64,000 bases of DNA from Bedellia somnulentella. Its lineage: Eukaryota; Arthropoda; Insecta; Lepidoptera; Bedelliidae. The DNA lies in NCBI GenBank assembly GCA_963576735.1, contig OY755190.1:4023695-4087694 (forward strand), given 5' to 3'. The notes below the pieces were generated by a model. That model saw only the letters and a list, made by a program, of their open reading frames with translations, searched no databases and was not told the DNA's origin. Shown in pieces: positions 1 to 12,074 of the stretch (positions within the stretch are counted from its first letter, which is position 1; each line of letters begins with the position of its first letter). The position numbers and the translations under genes were made by a program.

Positions 1-3000
1 ACTAAGAAAGCCCCAGTACGGCGATCACCAGAGCCTCCCCGTCGACCTGTAGTTGCTCCACCCCAGGATGATGAGTCTTCTGACTCAATGGATTGGGGTT
101 CCGATTCTACCGAATCCAGTTCCAGCTCTGAAGATGAAGGTCCAGGCACTTCCGAAAGCATCCGAAAGCGCTACTTGAAGACAAATACCGAGAAGGAGGG
201 AGACCAAGAAAAAGAAAAGCGACGTGCTAGACGTGACAGGAAAGAGAGGACTGGCAAGGTCAGCAAGAAGGAACAACCTGATGATGGAGGCGGCGAATGG
301 GAGACAGTGCGCAAAGGTGCCGCTACTTCTGATAAACCGAAAATGTTTGCTAAGGTATGTATTAACATCTTGTTATAATATATCTTTAGAACCATCCACT
401 AAGAAAAATATGTTTTTCAGGATAGTGAAATTGATGCAGCACTTGTTGTGAAAAAACTAGGAGAAATCAGTGCAGCCCGAGGACGCAAACGTACTGATAG
501 ACGGGCGCAACTGGAGTTATTGCATGAGCTTCGCACCGTTACACAACAACACAATCTCGGTGATGCATTGCAGCTTAAATTACGAGCTGCTACCGTCGCC
601 GCTCTCTTCGATTACAACCCTAAAGTATCAGACGCCATGAAGCCAGAATACTGGACCAAACTTGTCGAAAACGTTGACCACATGGTGACTTTACTTCTTG
701 CGCATGAAGATATGGTTCTAAGCGAAGCATTCACTGAAGATAATGAACAGCTCGTTACACCGCCGTACAAAGTTCGCGGTTGCTTACTCACCGCTTTAGA
801 ACGATTGGATGATGAATTTACTAAACTACTGAAAGAGTGTGATCCTCACTCTAATGAGTACGTCGAGAGATTGAAAGATGAGGTCCGTGTTTCTGCCTTG
901 ATTGATCGCGTATGCCAAGTGGTAGAACGTGATGGAACTCCGCAAGAGATCTGCCGCGCTTACCTGCGTAAGATCGATCACTTGTACTACAAGTTTGACC
1001 CACGAGCTGTCAAGAAAGATTTGCCTGCCGACGAAGAGACGTCAATCAAGAAAATGGAGAAATTTTGCAAATTCATCTATGCGAATGATGAGACCGATCG
1101 TTTGAGAACTCGCGCTATTCTGTGTCACATCTATCACCATGCGCTGCACGACAACTGGTTCCAAGCTCGCGATTTATTGTTGATGTCTCATTTGCAAGAA
1201 ACTGTGCAACATTCGGATCCTAGCACTCAGATTTTGTATAACCGTACTATGGCTAATTTGGGTCTGTGTGCATTCCGTCGCGGCAATGTGAAGGAAGCCC
1301 ACGGATGTTTAGCTGAGCTTATGATGACTGGCAAGCCGAAAGAGTTGCTTGCCCAAGGTTTGTTACCACAACGTCAGCACGAGAGATCTAAGGAGCAGGA
1401 GAAGATTGAGAAGCAAAGACAGATGCCGTTCCATATGCACATCAATTTGGAACTCTTGGAGTGTGTGTACTTGGTATCAGCTATGCTTATTGAGGTGAGT
1501 GTTATTTTACGTATTTGCTATTAAAATTGATTTGTCGTTTTTGTAAGTGATTGAGGTTTTAGTAAGTAAAGTAAAAGCCTTATTAACCCTTATGATTCAT
1601 AAGCTACAACCCCCAAAATTCTAGCATTAATTGTAAAAATAATATAGTTTTGTATTTTGATATTTCATAGCAAGTTTTACAAGGGATGGAAAATGTGATG
1701 AAGACATTGAAAGAAGAGTGAAAAAGGGTAATGCGGTAAATGGGGCAATGAATAGCCTAATGATCAGTCAATCGGTGTCTGAAAAGGCCCGAATGGCTGT
1801 GCATGATGCTGTTCTTGTTCCTACGCTTATGTATGGAAGCGAATGTTTGGTTTGGCAGAAGAAGCATGAGAGCAGAGTGAATGCAGTAGAGATGAGGTCC
1901 CTCAGAAAAATTTGTAATGTTAGATTGTGTGACCGAGTGAGAAATAGTGTTATTCGTGAAAAGTGTGGTGTGAAAGATGATATTGTAAGAAAGATAGAAA
2001 AAGGAATGTTGAGATGGTTTGGGCACATAGAGAGGATGGATGATAGAAAATTGGTAAAAGGGATCTATAGAGCTAGTGTGGAAATGTTAGTAGAGGACGA
2101 CCATGGAGAACACACTTGGACCAAATAGAGAGTGTGCTCTAAAAGGCTGGCGTCCGAAGTATGAAGAATAAAAGAGCATGTATGAAAAGATTGATAGATG
2201 TAAACGAAGCTAGAGAGGTTTGTCAGGATCGTACGAAGTGGCGATCGATAGTCTCTGCCTACCGCAATGGGAATTAATGGCGTGAGTATATGTATGTATG
2301 TATGTATATTTCATAGCACCGATTGCACTCTAGTTCCACACTGAGTGAACAACGAACCGCACGTCGCTGTGCTCGATTATCTCTACCTGCTATCCAAATT
2401 AATTATTAACATAACCCAGGGTAGCAGATGGAGGTATACTATAGTATGTGCTGGTTTTCCTCAAAATTCTTCATGTTTTTCTTTTGCGTGCTTTTTGTAT
2501 ATATTTATAGCACTACTCAGTAAATAATCTTAACGATTTCTTCCGTCCCCCAGATCCCCTACATGGCCGCCCACGAATTCGACGCCCGTCGCCGCATGAT
2601 TAGCAAAACTTTCTACCAAAACCTGCGCGCCAGCGAGCGGCAAGCCTTGGTAGGACCGCCCGAGTCTATGCGAGAACATGCCGTGGCAGCCGCCAGAGCT
2701 ATGAGACGCGGGGACTGGAATGCCTGCCTCGGGTTTATTGTTAACGAGAAGATGAACGCCAAGGTATGGTTCTTAGTGTAGTTTTGCGGACTTTGTAAGC
2801 TAAGGTCCTTTCAAAAAATAGTGCAACCTTTTGAAGTATCCTTGTCGAATGGCAAGATTCGTTAGTGGGGTCGCTAACGCATCTTGCCATGAACGTGAGG
2901 TTTAAGATTTTTGAGCATAACACGAAAAATAAAGCTTTTAACCCAATATTAATTGTAAAATATGCAATGAATCACGAATAATCCTACTTGCTCTACACTT

Positions 3001-3967
3001 TTCACTCACATTCTCTGCTGCTCTGCTATTAAGGTTTATATTAGCATCCACTATTCTTGAAAAGTCTTGTTTCCTAGTTGTTAGAACTATTAATTCACAT
3101 TCCCCTCTTCAACAGGTTTGGGACCTCATGGTAGGCGCAGACTACGTCCGGGCGATGCTCGGCCGTCTCATCCGTGAAGAGTCACTACGCACATACTTGT
3201 TCACGTACGCTCACGTATACGCGTCTTTGTCGCTCAAATCGCTGGCCGATATGTTCGAGCTGCCGAGACAGAGAGTCCATTCGCTGGTCTCCAAGATGAT
3301 CATCAATGAAGAGTTGCTCGCGTCTTTGGACGATCCGAGCGAGTGTGCTATTCTTCATCGCTCTGAACCGAGCAGGATGCAAGCTCTCGCTTTGCAGTTG
3401 GCTGATAAGGTTTGTGAAGACTTTGTTATTTTGGATGGATATCTTTGGGACTTCTTGATTTTCGATCTTGAGTAGGAAAAAAAATTCTTAAGACCCTTCA
3501 ACTTTACTTACTTAAAACTCTAAAATGTAACTAAAAACAAAAAAAATATTATTTATTTACAAGATAGGTAGTATGTAATTTGACAAAAAAGTGATAATCC
3601 TGAAATATACAGATCCTGCCTTTTTAGACAGTATAGAATATAAATTAATGTAACTTAAAATCAAAACTTTCCAATATTATTATGTACCTAAATAATTAAT
3701 ACGGTCATTTAAACTGTTTAATAATTAATTACAAAATATTTTAACTAACTTGATCTGTGAAATAAATCCGTAAATATTCATATTCATTCGCAGGTGGGCA
3801 ACGTAGTAGATTCCAACGAGCGCATATTCGAGAAGCAAGGCTCGTTCTTCCAGCGCGGGGGCGCGGGCCGCGGGGGGGAGGGTCGCCAGCGGGAAAGACC
3901 GCGGGAGGGCTGGAACCGCCGCACCCGCAACCGACGCCGCGACGACGAACGCCCGCACGACGACTAA
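1..3967 (+). CDS. eIF3c: Eukaryotic translation initiation factor 3 subunit C (5' part outside window)
   Basis: Core subunit of the eIF3 complex, which binds the 40S ribosome in the cytoplasm and recruits the initiator complex. Exons: 1-354, 421-1494, 2554-2763, 3116-3409, 3794-3967, all GT-AG and all phase 0, giving 701 codons plus TAA. The window opens inside the acidic Ser/Glu-rich N-terminal region ([16 protein letters not shown]). The conserved helical body follows in exon 2. Exons 3 and 4 carry the PCI region ([16 protein letters not shown]), and the Arg/Gly-rich tail ([11 protein letters not shown]) ends in [11 protein letters not shown]. Family proteins are about 900 aa, so about 200 N-terminal residues lie upstream. 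Intron 2 (1495-2553) carries an RTE LINE fragment. The GC content of the last exon is far above its surroundings. Identity is recognised from overall similarity to animal eIF3c; exon edges were placed by eye from splice sites and frame. Confidence 0.95.
1672..2305 (+). mobile_element. 5'-truncated RTE-like LINE fragment in eIF3c intron 2
   Basis: Encodes the C-terminal part of a LINE reverse-transcriptase polyprotein ([20 protein letters not shown], then FGHIERMDD), with a frameshift near 2128 after which the ending ([15 protein letters not shown]) continues in another frame. It ends in the family tail GGCGTGAGTATATG plus TATG repeats. A 12-bp target-site duplication, ATATTTCATAGC, lies at 1660-1671 and 2306-2317. 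It is a dead copy in the sense orientation of the host gene. Confidence 0.9.
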
Positions 3968-4836
3968 TTGGGCAACTAGTTTCGTTGTCAGTCGAAGTGG
4001 ATATTAAAGTGCTTGAAAATTATAAATGCGAGTTTTTATATTATACAAAATGGAGTGTAGGTTATAGTGATTTGTGGCGGCCATTTTGTGCCTTTAGAAA
4101 CGAATCTTTGGCGACCGCGGTTGCGTCGCGAATTGCAATATGGCCGCTGTCAAATTTATGACATTGACAATGACAGCCTTTCAACTTGCGACACAATCTA
4201 CGATCGCAAAAGATGCGTAAAGAGTCGTATTTATGGTGGTTAGAGCAATTCATTTGATAATTTCTATTTTCGATATCTAATAAAGTATACTTTAAAGGTA
4301 TCGTTAAAAGGAATAATTTGATTTCTAAGTCCACTTTGATATGTCAATGTCGCTTCAATTAAAGATACGTCGTTCCATAGATGGCGTGAAAAAGTATTGG
4401 CATTTTTTTGGTCATCTGTTTTCCATCTTCATATACATCTTCTCAAATCCTAGTACTCGAGTAGTCTGAAAATTGTTGCTCAGACAAATGAGTACAGTAA
4501 TAAACATGTTTATTATATCTTTTCACGGATCAGTGTATTGATTAAACAATTATAATACAATTGATGTTTTACTTATCAACGTCACTACATGAATTTTTGT
4601 ACAAAAGTATTGCTAGTAACGAGTTTACTACATCAAACTCTTCAACCAAAAGCTTAATCTTTTTCATTCAAGGCGTAACAATAAAGTTGGTCGGTAAATG
4701 AGAATAAGCGGAAGAAATAAATTCGTACCAATAAGCACTAAACAAAATTGCACACACATAAGTCGATGATAATTTTCTACAGCCTATACTTACATTACAA
4801 CGGATGGTAACTTCAGTAAGATTAAAAGATTTTGCT
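3968..4836. other. eIF3c 3' flank and intergenic DNA
   Basis: AT-rich sequence holding the presumed eIF3c 3' UTR. I see no coding region. A candidate polyadenylation signal is listed separately. Confidence 0.5.
4279..4284 (+). terminator. Candidate polyadenylation signal of eIF3c
   Basis: AATAAA about 310 bp after the eIF3c stop codon. An ATTAAA variant occurs closer, near 4002. Which one is used cannot be decided from sequence. Confidence 0.35.
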
Positions 4837-4970
4837 CAAAAAGGTAGGCGTCTATTGTCCGAAGAATGAAGAAACTCGAGAGGTCGGCCAGGAATATACA
4901 ATATGACGATCGGTAGTCTCTGCCTACTTAGATAGGAACTAATAGCGTAAGTATATAGATGTAATATAAG
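4837..4970 (+). mobile_element. Diverged 3' end of the RTE-like LINE
   Basis: Matches the last ~130 bp of the LINE family (GATCGGTAGTCTCTGCCTAC, then AATAGCGTAAGTATATAG) with many substitutions. Old fragment, no coding capacity. Confidence 0.65.
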
Positions 4971-5526
4971 AAGGAAGGCCTAATAATAGTTATATGAATA
5001 TAGCTTTTTGAAGAATGAGTTACATTCTAGATCGCCATTTGCACCAATTTCGAAACATAATTAAAAAAAGTGAATGATTCATCATAAAGGTACTGCTGCT
5101 GCCAATACCGATGGTTTCAAACCTCGTAAATATTGAAGTTTTTGAGTGATTCTCATTTTACTTCTTCCGCCGTTGAAAGCCTTGGCAAATTGGGCAACGA
5201 TGAGCAAATTTTCTTCAAAAATCTCCGCATCCCTACCTATTAAAAGTCAGTATTAATCCTAGGGCTACCTTGTTAAACAGTTACCTTGGCCATTCGAAGA
5301 GGAAATGCTGCCAGTATTTAAGGCACGATAGCTTACTGCGAGAGCGATTAATTACACGAAGTTTTTCATTTATAGTATTTATTAAGATTTATAGTTAAAT
5401 AGAATATGTACGTACATACATACTCAAACACATTAACACAGAGAGGAACACGTCATCACACTACATCAATAGACGAGAGTCAAATTATACTTTAATTGGA
5501 TTAAAGAGTCACTCTACTTGTTATAG

Positions 5527-6019
5527 TTCGGTATGCAAAGTTTTTTTTTGGTATTTATTAAATATTTTTATTCGATAGTAAACACGAAAATAAAAGACTA
5601 ATTTGAATATATTCCATTGAAAATGAGTAATTGTAAAGTAATGATTTTTTAAAGATTGTTCAACTTTTGTACTTAATGACGTCATCGATCGATAAAATCA
5701 CGTAGCGACATGCAAATGAAGCGAAATGTATTATAAAAATGTTGCTGATTGCAAAACATATCACGAATTTGTGATGTCAGATGAAATTATTACGATATTA
5801 TACTAAACAAACCTATGATTTTCGATATTTTATTAATAAACTGCAAAACCGTATGTCTTTGAAACAACATTGAAGGTCAAACACTGTTACAGTTTTTTGA
5901 TAAAATATCAGTCATCTCAGCTTCAATTGATATAATTTCAAGAAAATATTGTTTATAACCATAATATCTCGAAATGGTTTTGTAATCAGCATCACTTTAG
6001 TAAAACTTTGCATACCGAA
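5527..6019. mobile_element. Inverted-repeat transposon relic, copy 1
   Basis: Terminal inverted repeats TTCGGTATGCAAAGTTTT (left) and AAAACTTTGCATACCGAA (right) bound about 490 bp of non-coding AT-rich DNA. A second diverged copy, alignable along its length, lies in UBE2L3 intron 3 (8752-9206). No transposase. Target duplication not clear. Confidence 0.7.
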
Positions 6020-6064
6020 TTGGCAATTCTACTAATATAAATAATAATTGTAAATGTTTTAATA

Positions 6065-6225
6065 TTTTTATCTTTTTTAAATGTATAAATTCCAATCCAT
6101 TAGATTCATAGAAACCAAGAGCTGTAAGTAAAATACTGTAACCTGAGATACGGGCGATGAGCCTAGTTCGGGTGCAGTCGACACCAAATAATGTAAACTC
6201 TTATTATGAATAAATTATTATTATT
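6065..6225 (+). repeat. Possible 3' end of a non-LTR element with ATT tail
   Basis: The block ends in AATAAATTATTATTATTA, a simple-repeat tail of the kind found on CR1/Jockey-like LINEs. No coding part is present, so this is a weak call. Confidence 0.3.
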
Positions 6226-6465
6226 ATACACTCACGGCTATAAATCCTAGAAGGGGTAGCCAGACCCAAGGAATTTGAAACTCCTCAGCCACTTTTGGAA
6301 GTTGCATGGGGAAAAGATGGTGAAACAAAGGTTGTTGGTGATCGGTCCATCCGGTCTCCAACCGCATCGCCCAAAAATCCCTTAAAAGCCCCAATACCGT
6401 TAGTCGCCTCTTACGTACACCCACCGGAAGAAATGGGGTAGTGCTATTCTAAGCCGAAACTACAC
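6226..6465 (-). mobile_element. SINE-like family A copy
   Basis: About 240 bp. In minus orientation it starts near GCTGTGTAGTTTCGGC and ends at TAGCCGTGAGTGTA. The open frame on its minus strand ([19 protein letters not shown]) recurs in other copies and reflects the repeat, not a protein gene. Confidence 0.85.
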
Positions 6466-6976
6466 AGCAAATAATAGAATATGTATTTTTAATAAAAATA
6501 TTTACTCAAAACCAAAAGAATCCAGAGTCATAAAAACTGCTTTACAAAATCAACATGGGAATATCATTAAGCGTTTCGTTTTCTCCTTCTGTTGACGCGA
6601 GGTTTAAACTTTGTAATATACTTCTACGTATTATCAAAAAATCTGAGTCTTTGCCTTAATATAAATATGTTTAACTATTAAATATGTTTATTTCGTGATT
6701 AAAAATTTAATTATAGATGGTACTATTCAAAAATACTATAAACTTTACATAAACTTGCAAATCTTGAAAATGCAAAAACGTAGCGTTCAATGATGGTGGA
6801 ATGAAATCGAATTTGCGGTGAAGTGACGTTAGCTAAAATACGAGAAGAAATAGTTATATTTTTCTTACATGTATTGACTAAATTATGGTATTCCAGTGGC
6901 CTTGCTTTTATTAACTTTTAGCAATATCATAAGTTCTACTATCACGGCGTATTAAGTGTCTTAAACCTATAAAACG

Positions 6977-9503
6977 ATGGCTGCAACTCGGCGACTTCAA
7001 AAGGTAACAAAGCTTCATTTTTTGTGCAGCTGTTTTTCTTATTAGAATAAAAAATTTAGTGTCTTGTATATTTTGAGTCTTTTGCACAATTAATATTTCA
7101 ATAATATGAATAAATAAGTTCAATGTATTTTATTTTTCTACATTGATAAGTGATGACTCACAAAACAGGTGATCGGATTCATATTAATCTAAGATATTTT
7201 TGTTATTGAAGGGTTACCCAAACCTAAAGCATTAAACAAACCAACAAATGGTTTCAATGTAATAGAAAATTGATTAATTATGCAACAAAAAAAATATAAC
7301 TTACTGAGCATGACAATTATAAATATAGATTCTAACACTATTGGACAGTGCTTATCACTAAACATAGTCCAAGATCAGCATTAGTTCATAGAAGGGTTAG
7401 CCAGAGCTAAGAAATCTTTGTTTAATCTCTTCTTATAAAGAAGGTATAACTAGATATATATAAATATTTAGGTACTTACAGATGGTATTACCTGTTCAGC
7501 CATATAAGTAACAAGACACATCTCCAGGGATAAAATGTTTTATTGTTAAGTTAAATTAAATTTATGAACATAGAATTTAGTTGTATTTTTAGTGTGTCAA
7601 TATTTTTGTTTAATTCTTTCAGGAGCTTAATGACATCAGACAGAGTGGTCCGAAATCCTTCAGAGATATACAGGTTGATGAGGCCAATATTCTGACATGG
7701 CAGGGATTGATTGTACCAGTAAGTATTGTAATGTATAAAATTGTTATGTCACCGTGTTTGTTTTTTTGGAATCAGGGAGTCATACTATAAAATTTCACAT
7801 TCAGTAGGTTGAAAATAGAACATCAATTTTATTGCATACCCTTAACTTTTTGGTTTAGCAAGTTTGCTTTTCTGTAAAATAGCATAATACTTTTTTTTTT
7901 CATTTTAATAATAATATCGCATTTGTATAGGTAGCAAATCCAGAGCAGTTTAAATTTGGTCAAAGTAGATAAAAAGTAAAGCTTTATATTAAATTACTTT
8001 TTATGAATAACTTGTAGATAGGATATCTTTAATTTTTTTCAATTCTTAAAAGTGGTGCATTGCTTACTGATTAGTAGCTGTTAGGAACACTTTTTATCCC
8101 AATAAAGTGACTGCCCAACCAATTTCTAATATTAACATTGTGTTTTAAGTGTTTGTTTGTGAATGAAATTAACCTGTGAAACTTACTGATTTGTAATCAT
8201 AACTGTATTTCATACTTTTGTCAAATTTCAAATTAACCTATTAATACATGTAGGCTATGTTGCCAAGAATTAATTTGTGCTTATAAATGCCTATCTACCA
8301 CTGGGAAACCGTATGACCAAAACATTATTTAGCTAACTTTTGTTTCTCATTTCAGGACAACCCACCATACAACAAGGGTGCCTTCCGAATTGAGATTAAC
8401 TTCCCAGCAGAATATCCGTTCAAGCCTCCTAAAATTAGCTTTAAGACAAAGATTTATCATCCCAATATTGATGAGAAGGGTCAAGTATGCCTACCCATTA
8501 TTAGTGCAGAGAATTGGAAGCCAGCTACAAAAACTGACCAAGGTATAACATAAAATTATGATTTTAGATTTTTATTTAAAACTAGTAGAAAATCTTTTAA
8601 AATTTAAGGCTTTTTAAGGCAGAGTATGATCAAAAATGTTGAATATAATGGATTATTAAGGAAAAATACAAAATAAAGGATTAGTACATACTTATGTTTA
8701 CAAAATTGGGTGGTTGTATGATAAATGAACTTAAGGTCATATCACAAATAATTCAGTATGCAAAGTTTTTTTCTGTATTTTTTGAATATTTTTATTTGGT
8801 AGCAAATACAACAATAAAAAGCTGATATGAATATTTTTTAATTAAAATAGTAAATAATAAAGTTAGAATTTTTTAAAGACTATTAAATTTTTATTTTCAT
8901 TGTAGCCAATTGAAAATGAAGCAAACTGTTTAATAAAATCTTGCTGATTACAAAACTACTGTCCAATTTGTGTTCTCAAATGATGTTCTAACGATATTAA
9001 ATTAAATAAACCTATACTTTTTCGAAATTTTATCAACTAATATCCTACAAAGAAGATTGAAGGTCAAACACTATTGAAGTTTTTTTGTTAAAATAAAGGT
9101 CATCATAGAATTGATCATTTAATATCAAGAAAATATTCTTGAAAAATATAGTATCTCGAAATGTTTATGTAATCAGTATCACTTTTATAAAACTTTGCAT
9201 ACCAAATTGTAGTGGCCTTATACCACCACTTCAAATCTATAATAAGTGGTTCTGATTATTTCTATTTAGCATTATAGCCGTAAGTACATAAGTAGAAGTA
9301 AAGTTTTGTTCTGGTGCCATAATATAGAAAGTTTTTCTTAAATTTCAGTGATTCAAGCTCTAATAGCTTTGGTAAACGACCCCGAACCAGAGCACCCACT
9401 GCGTGCGGAACTAGCTGAAGAATATCTAAAAGACAGGAAGAAGTTTACTAAGAATGCTGAAGAATTCACTAAAAAACACAGTGAAAAACGGCCCTCAGAC
9501 TAA
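6977..9503 (+). CDS. UBE2L3: Ubiquitin-conjugating enzyme E2 L3 (UbcD10 orthologue)
   Basis: E2 enzyme that accepts ubiquitin from E1 and passes it to HECT and RBR-type E3 ligases. Exons: 6977-7003, 7623-7718, 8356-8542, 9349-9503, joining in frame to 154 aa plus TAA, the same length as human UBE2L3. The UBC fold spans nearly the whole protein. The catalytic cysteine is C86 (KGQVCLPI), preceded by the HPN motif at 76-78, and Phe63, the E3-selectivity residue of this subfamily, is kept. The start ATG at 6977 gives the family N-terminus (MAATRRLQK). Intron 3 contains an inverted-repeat transposon relic (8752-9206). Recognition is from near-colinear similarity over the full length; the cysteine-only preference of this subfamily is known biology, not seen here. 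Confidence 0.97.
8752..9206. mobile_element. Inverted-repeat transposon relic, copy 2, in UBE2L3 intron 3
   Basis: Ends TTCAGTATGCAAAGTTTT and AAAACTTTGCATACCAAA match the ends of the element at 5527-6019, and internal blocks align (for example GAAGGTCAAACACT). Non-autonomous. Confidence 0.7.
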
Positions 9504-9520
9504 ATTATAGGCATTTATTT

Positions 9521-9526
9521 AATAAA
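9521..9526 (+). terminator. Candidate polyadenylation signal of UBE2L3
   Basis: AATAAA 17 bp after the stop codon. Closeness to the stop makes it plausible but short; later signals may be used. Confidence 0.35.
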
Positions 9527-9699
9527 TTATCATACATTTGGCTTACTGTTCAGTGATGTTATACTGTTGTCTTAAATACATGTAAAGTAATTGTGTACTT
9601 TTTATTTAATTTAATATTTATAGCTATCATTCAGAATTTTTAAGGCAATTTATTATTCTAGTACAGCCCACAGTAACTCCGATTATTATTGAATTGTTA

Positions 9700-10106
9700 G
9701 GGCTACAACGCACTAGCGGCCTGCCGCGATGCGGTATGCCGATGCGGCACGCCGCAGTGTGTACGGTCAGCCGTAACGGCACGCCGTATTCCGGCTAACC
9801 GTATGTTCTTGGCTCACTGCGGTCTGCCGCAATCGTCAGTGTTTCTAGAAATATTGAACACGACGACGACGACGGACTGGCGGGCGGGACGCGGCGTTTG
9901 CGACTACCGCGCCGAGTGCGTGGTGGGGATGCGGCGCGCCGCATCATTCAACCGGCGCGGCTCGTCGCAGCTCTGGAACAACCGGAGCGGTTGACGGCTG
10001 GCCGCAAATCAGTGCGTCGTCATCGTGCGGTTTCATGTACTAATCGATGTGCGGCCTACCGCAACGGCACGCCGCATGGCGGCCAACCGCTAGTGCGTTA
10101 TAGGCC
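9700..10106. mobile_element. GC-rich MITE with TTA target duplication
   Basis: 407 bp bounded by GGGCTACAACGCACTAGCGG and the complement of GGCCTATAACGCACTAGCGG, flanked on both sides by TTA (9697-9699, 10107-10109). The 3-bp TTA duplication fits the PIF/Harbinger superfamily. The interior is strongly GC-rich with many GCGGC/GCCGC palindromic words. The open frames inside are chance. Confidence 0.8.
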
Positions 10107-10258
10107 TTAAACATGACAACTTGCAATTTAATAATTCTCAGTGCTACAAATTAAATGCAATAAAATAATTTTGTGTATTATTAAAGGAGGAAATTGAATG
10201 TATATTTCTTGGACTTACAACTACCTAACTTCCTACAGATCCACAATCTTTTCTTGGC

Positions 10259-10688
10259 GGCTTATTCCGTTTATCCACCCTAAAAAATCCTCCCTAAGGC
10301 GGATATTCGGAAACGCGTGTTCGTCTATCCACCCTGAACGGGGTGGATATCCGGAATGCATATAATATGGTTCTTCCGATTTTTACCCCAAGTACAGTAA
10401 TTTACAGAAACATACACAACACAAAATGGGTCCAAGGAACATCGTGAACATTAAAATACTTAAGATAAACATACCCTACTTTCTTCTTACTTACAGTTTG
10501 AATAAAAATATCTTACAAACTTAGGGTCTTTTTTCTGTAAATGACTGTACGTAGGCAGGGTAGAAAATCGGAAGAACCATATTATATGCATTCCGGATAT
10601 CCACCCCGTTCAGGGTGGATAAACGGACACGCGTTTCCGAATATCCGCCTTAGGGAGGATTTTTTAGGGTGGATAAACGGAATAAGCC
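10259..10688. mobile_element. MITE with ~130-bp inverted repeats and 8-bp target duplication
   Basis: Inverted repeats start GGCTTATTCCGTTTATCC and run about 130 bp each with few differences. Direct repeats TTCTTGGC sit at 10251-10258 and 10689-10696. An 8-bp duplication fits hAT- or P-type transposition. No transposase; about 170 bp of unique centre. Confidence 0.85.
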
Positions 10689-10974
10689 TTCTTGGCCGGT
10701 AAGGGCGTCGCTGTCATCGATATTAGTATTGCCAGTAAATAAAAATTAACCATTTTAAGGGAAATAATTTTACATCCTACATGCTAATTTATTTATATAT
10801 TGAAATGTCTTAATAAAACAATTTATATAATACTAGCTTTTTGCCCCGCGACTTCGTCCGCGTGGACTTCATTTTTTGCATCCAGTTTACATAATACCAA
10901 AATACCGAAACACTATCTCAACTTCTGTTTTTTATATTTATAATCCCGCGGGCATTGTAAATGACATAAAGGAC

Positions 10975-11155
10975 ATTGAGGCTTTTTAAGTGATTGTTGG
11001 GCGATGCAGTTTGTGACCCATCACTAACAACCTTTATTAACCTATCTTTTATCAATATATTTCCAAAATTGGATGAAGAATCTCCGAAGCTATGGCTACC
11101 CTTTTATGGAATTTATGGTTGTTAGCATATATTCATGAATGATTGATAGATGGAT
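10975..11155 (+). mobile_element. Old SINE-like family A relic
   Basis: Diverged match to family A: GGGCGATGCAGTTTGTGACC, then TATGGCTACCC near the 3' end. Tail lost. Confidence 0.5.
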
Positions 11156-11564
11156 TTAATAAATTCAATCGCACCAAGTAATGTAAATGTAAAAAAACTC
11201 TATATAAACTTTCATTTGCTATATCAACCCGTTAGGGGTTGAGTTCCAAAAATTCCTTTTTAATTGTTCATAAGAATCATAAAACAAATATACCAAGTTT
11301 TTATGTTCAGAAATGAGAATATCTTTAGTAAGTACAGATACGGATAGTAGTTTGGCGCTGCGGCGACGGCCCGGTGCTGCCCCCTACACTGACCGTTGGT
11401 GATAGTGGGAGAGCTTGCAGCGATTGGTCGGCAATATAGGGATGATTAGTGGTGGATCTCCTTCCAAAATAATCGCTAAATTGAAGGGATAGTGCTTGTT
11501 ATTATTATATATAGTGTTATTTTAAGCTAACAAAACATTTTTTTACAAAAAGATTGAATTACCT

Positions 11565-11650
11565 GAGATACGAACCCGGGACGATTGATTCATAATAGTT
11601 CTAATTAAATATTCATAGTAGTTAGTTATACCGCTACGCCACGGAGACGT
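11565..11650 (-). repeat. tRNA-like SINE head (relic)
   Basis: On the minus strand an A-box-like GTGGCGTAGCGG and a B-box-like GGGTTCGTATC are spaced as in a tRNA. The middle is too AT-rich for a good anticodon arm, so it is a SINE head rather than a tRNA gene. Confidence 0.45.
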
Positions 11651-12074
11651 TACCGGGGCGGTGTCAAATTTTTATTACGCTTTATTTCATATTAGTCTTA
11701 CTATTGATAAACAAATTTGTCATTTAAATTGATGAAACCCCTTCATCTTTCCAAAATGAACATTAACAAAGTGTCTGATGTGAATTCCATCGATGATAAA
11801 AATAATCGCTGCAATATTTTGAGCCATATATGAGTTAAGGTTTTTTGATGTTCCTATGAGAACTCTTGCGGATTCCTTAGTTTCAAGGAATCGTCGTCGT
11901 TTCATTTAGCTTCTAAATTTACATGTTAATATTCGTTTGCAATATAAGTAGATGTAAAAAAAAAAGTATACGATAAAAAAATAGTACATCATCCCTCGGG
12001 AGTTCCTTATTTTCGGGGATCCATTACCGTACCATTAAGCTTCTAAATTTTGATTTTTATATTAGTTTACAATA

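Noticed and set aside
1718..2128. Host gene of 136 codons in eIF3c intron 2
   Set aside because: Part of the RTE-like LINE with target duplications on both sides.
6224..6424. Small protein beginning [12 protein letters not shown]
   Set aside because: The same frame recurs in other family A copies; it is a by-product of the repeat sequence, with disruptions between copies.
9803..10110. Two overlapping Arg-rich open frames
   Set aside because: They lie inside the GC-rich MITE, where stop codons are rare by base composition.
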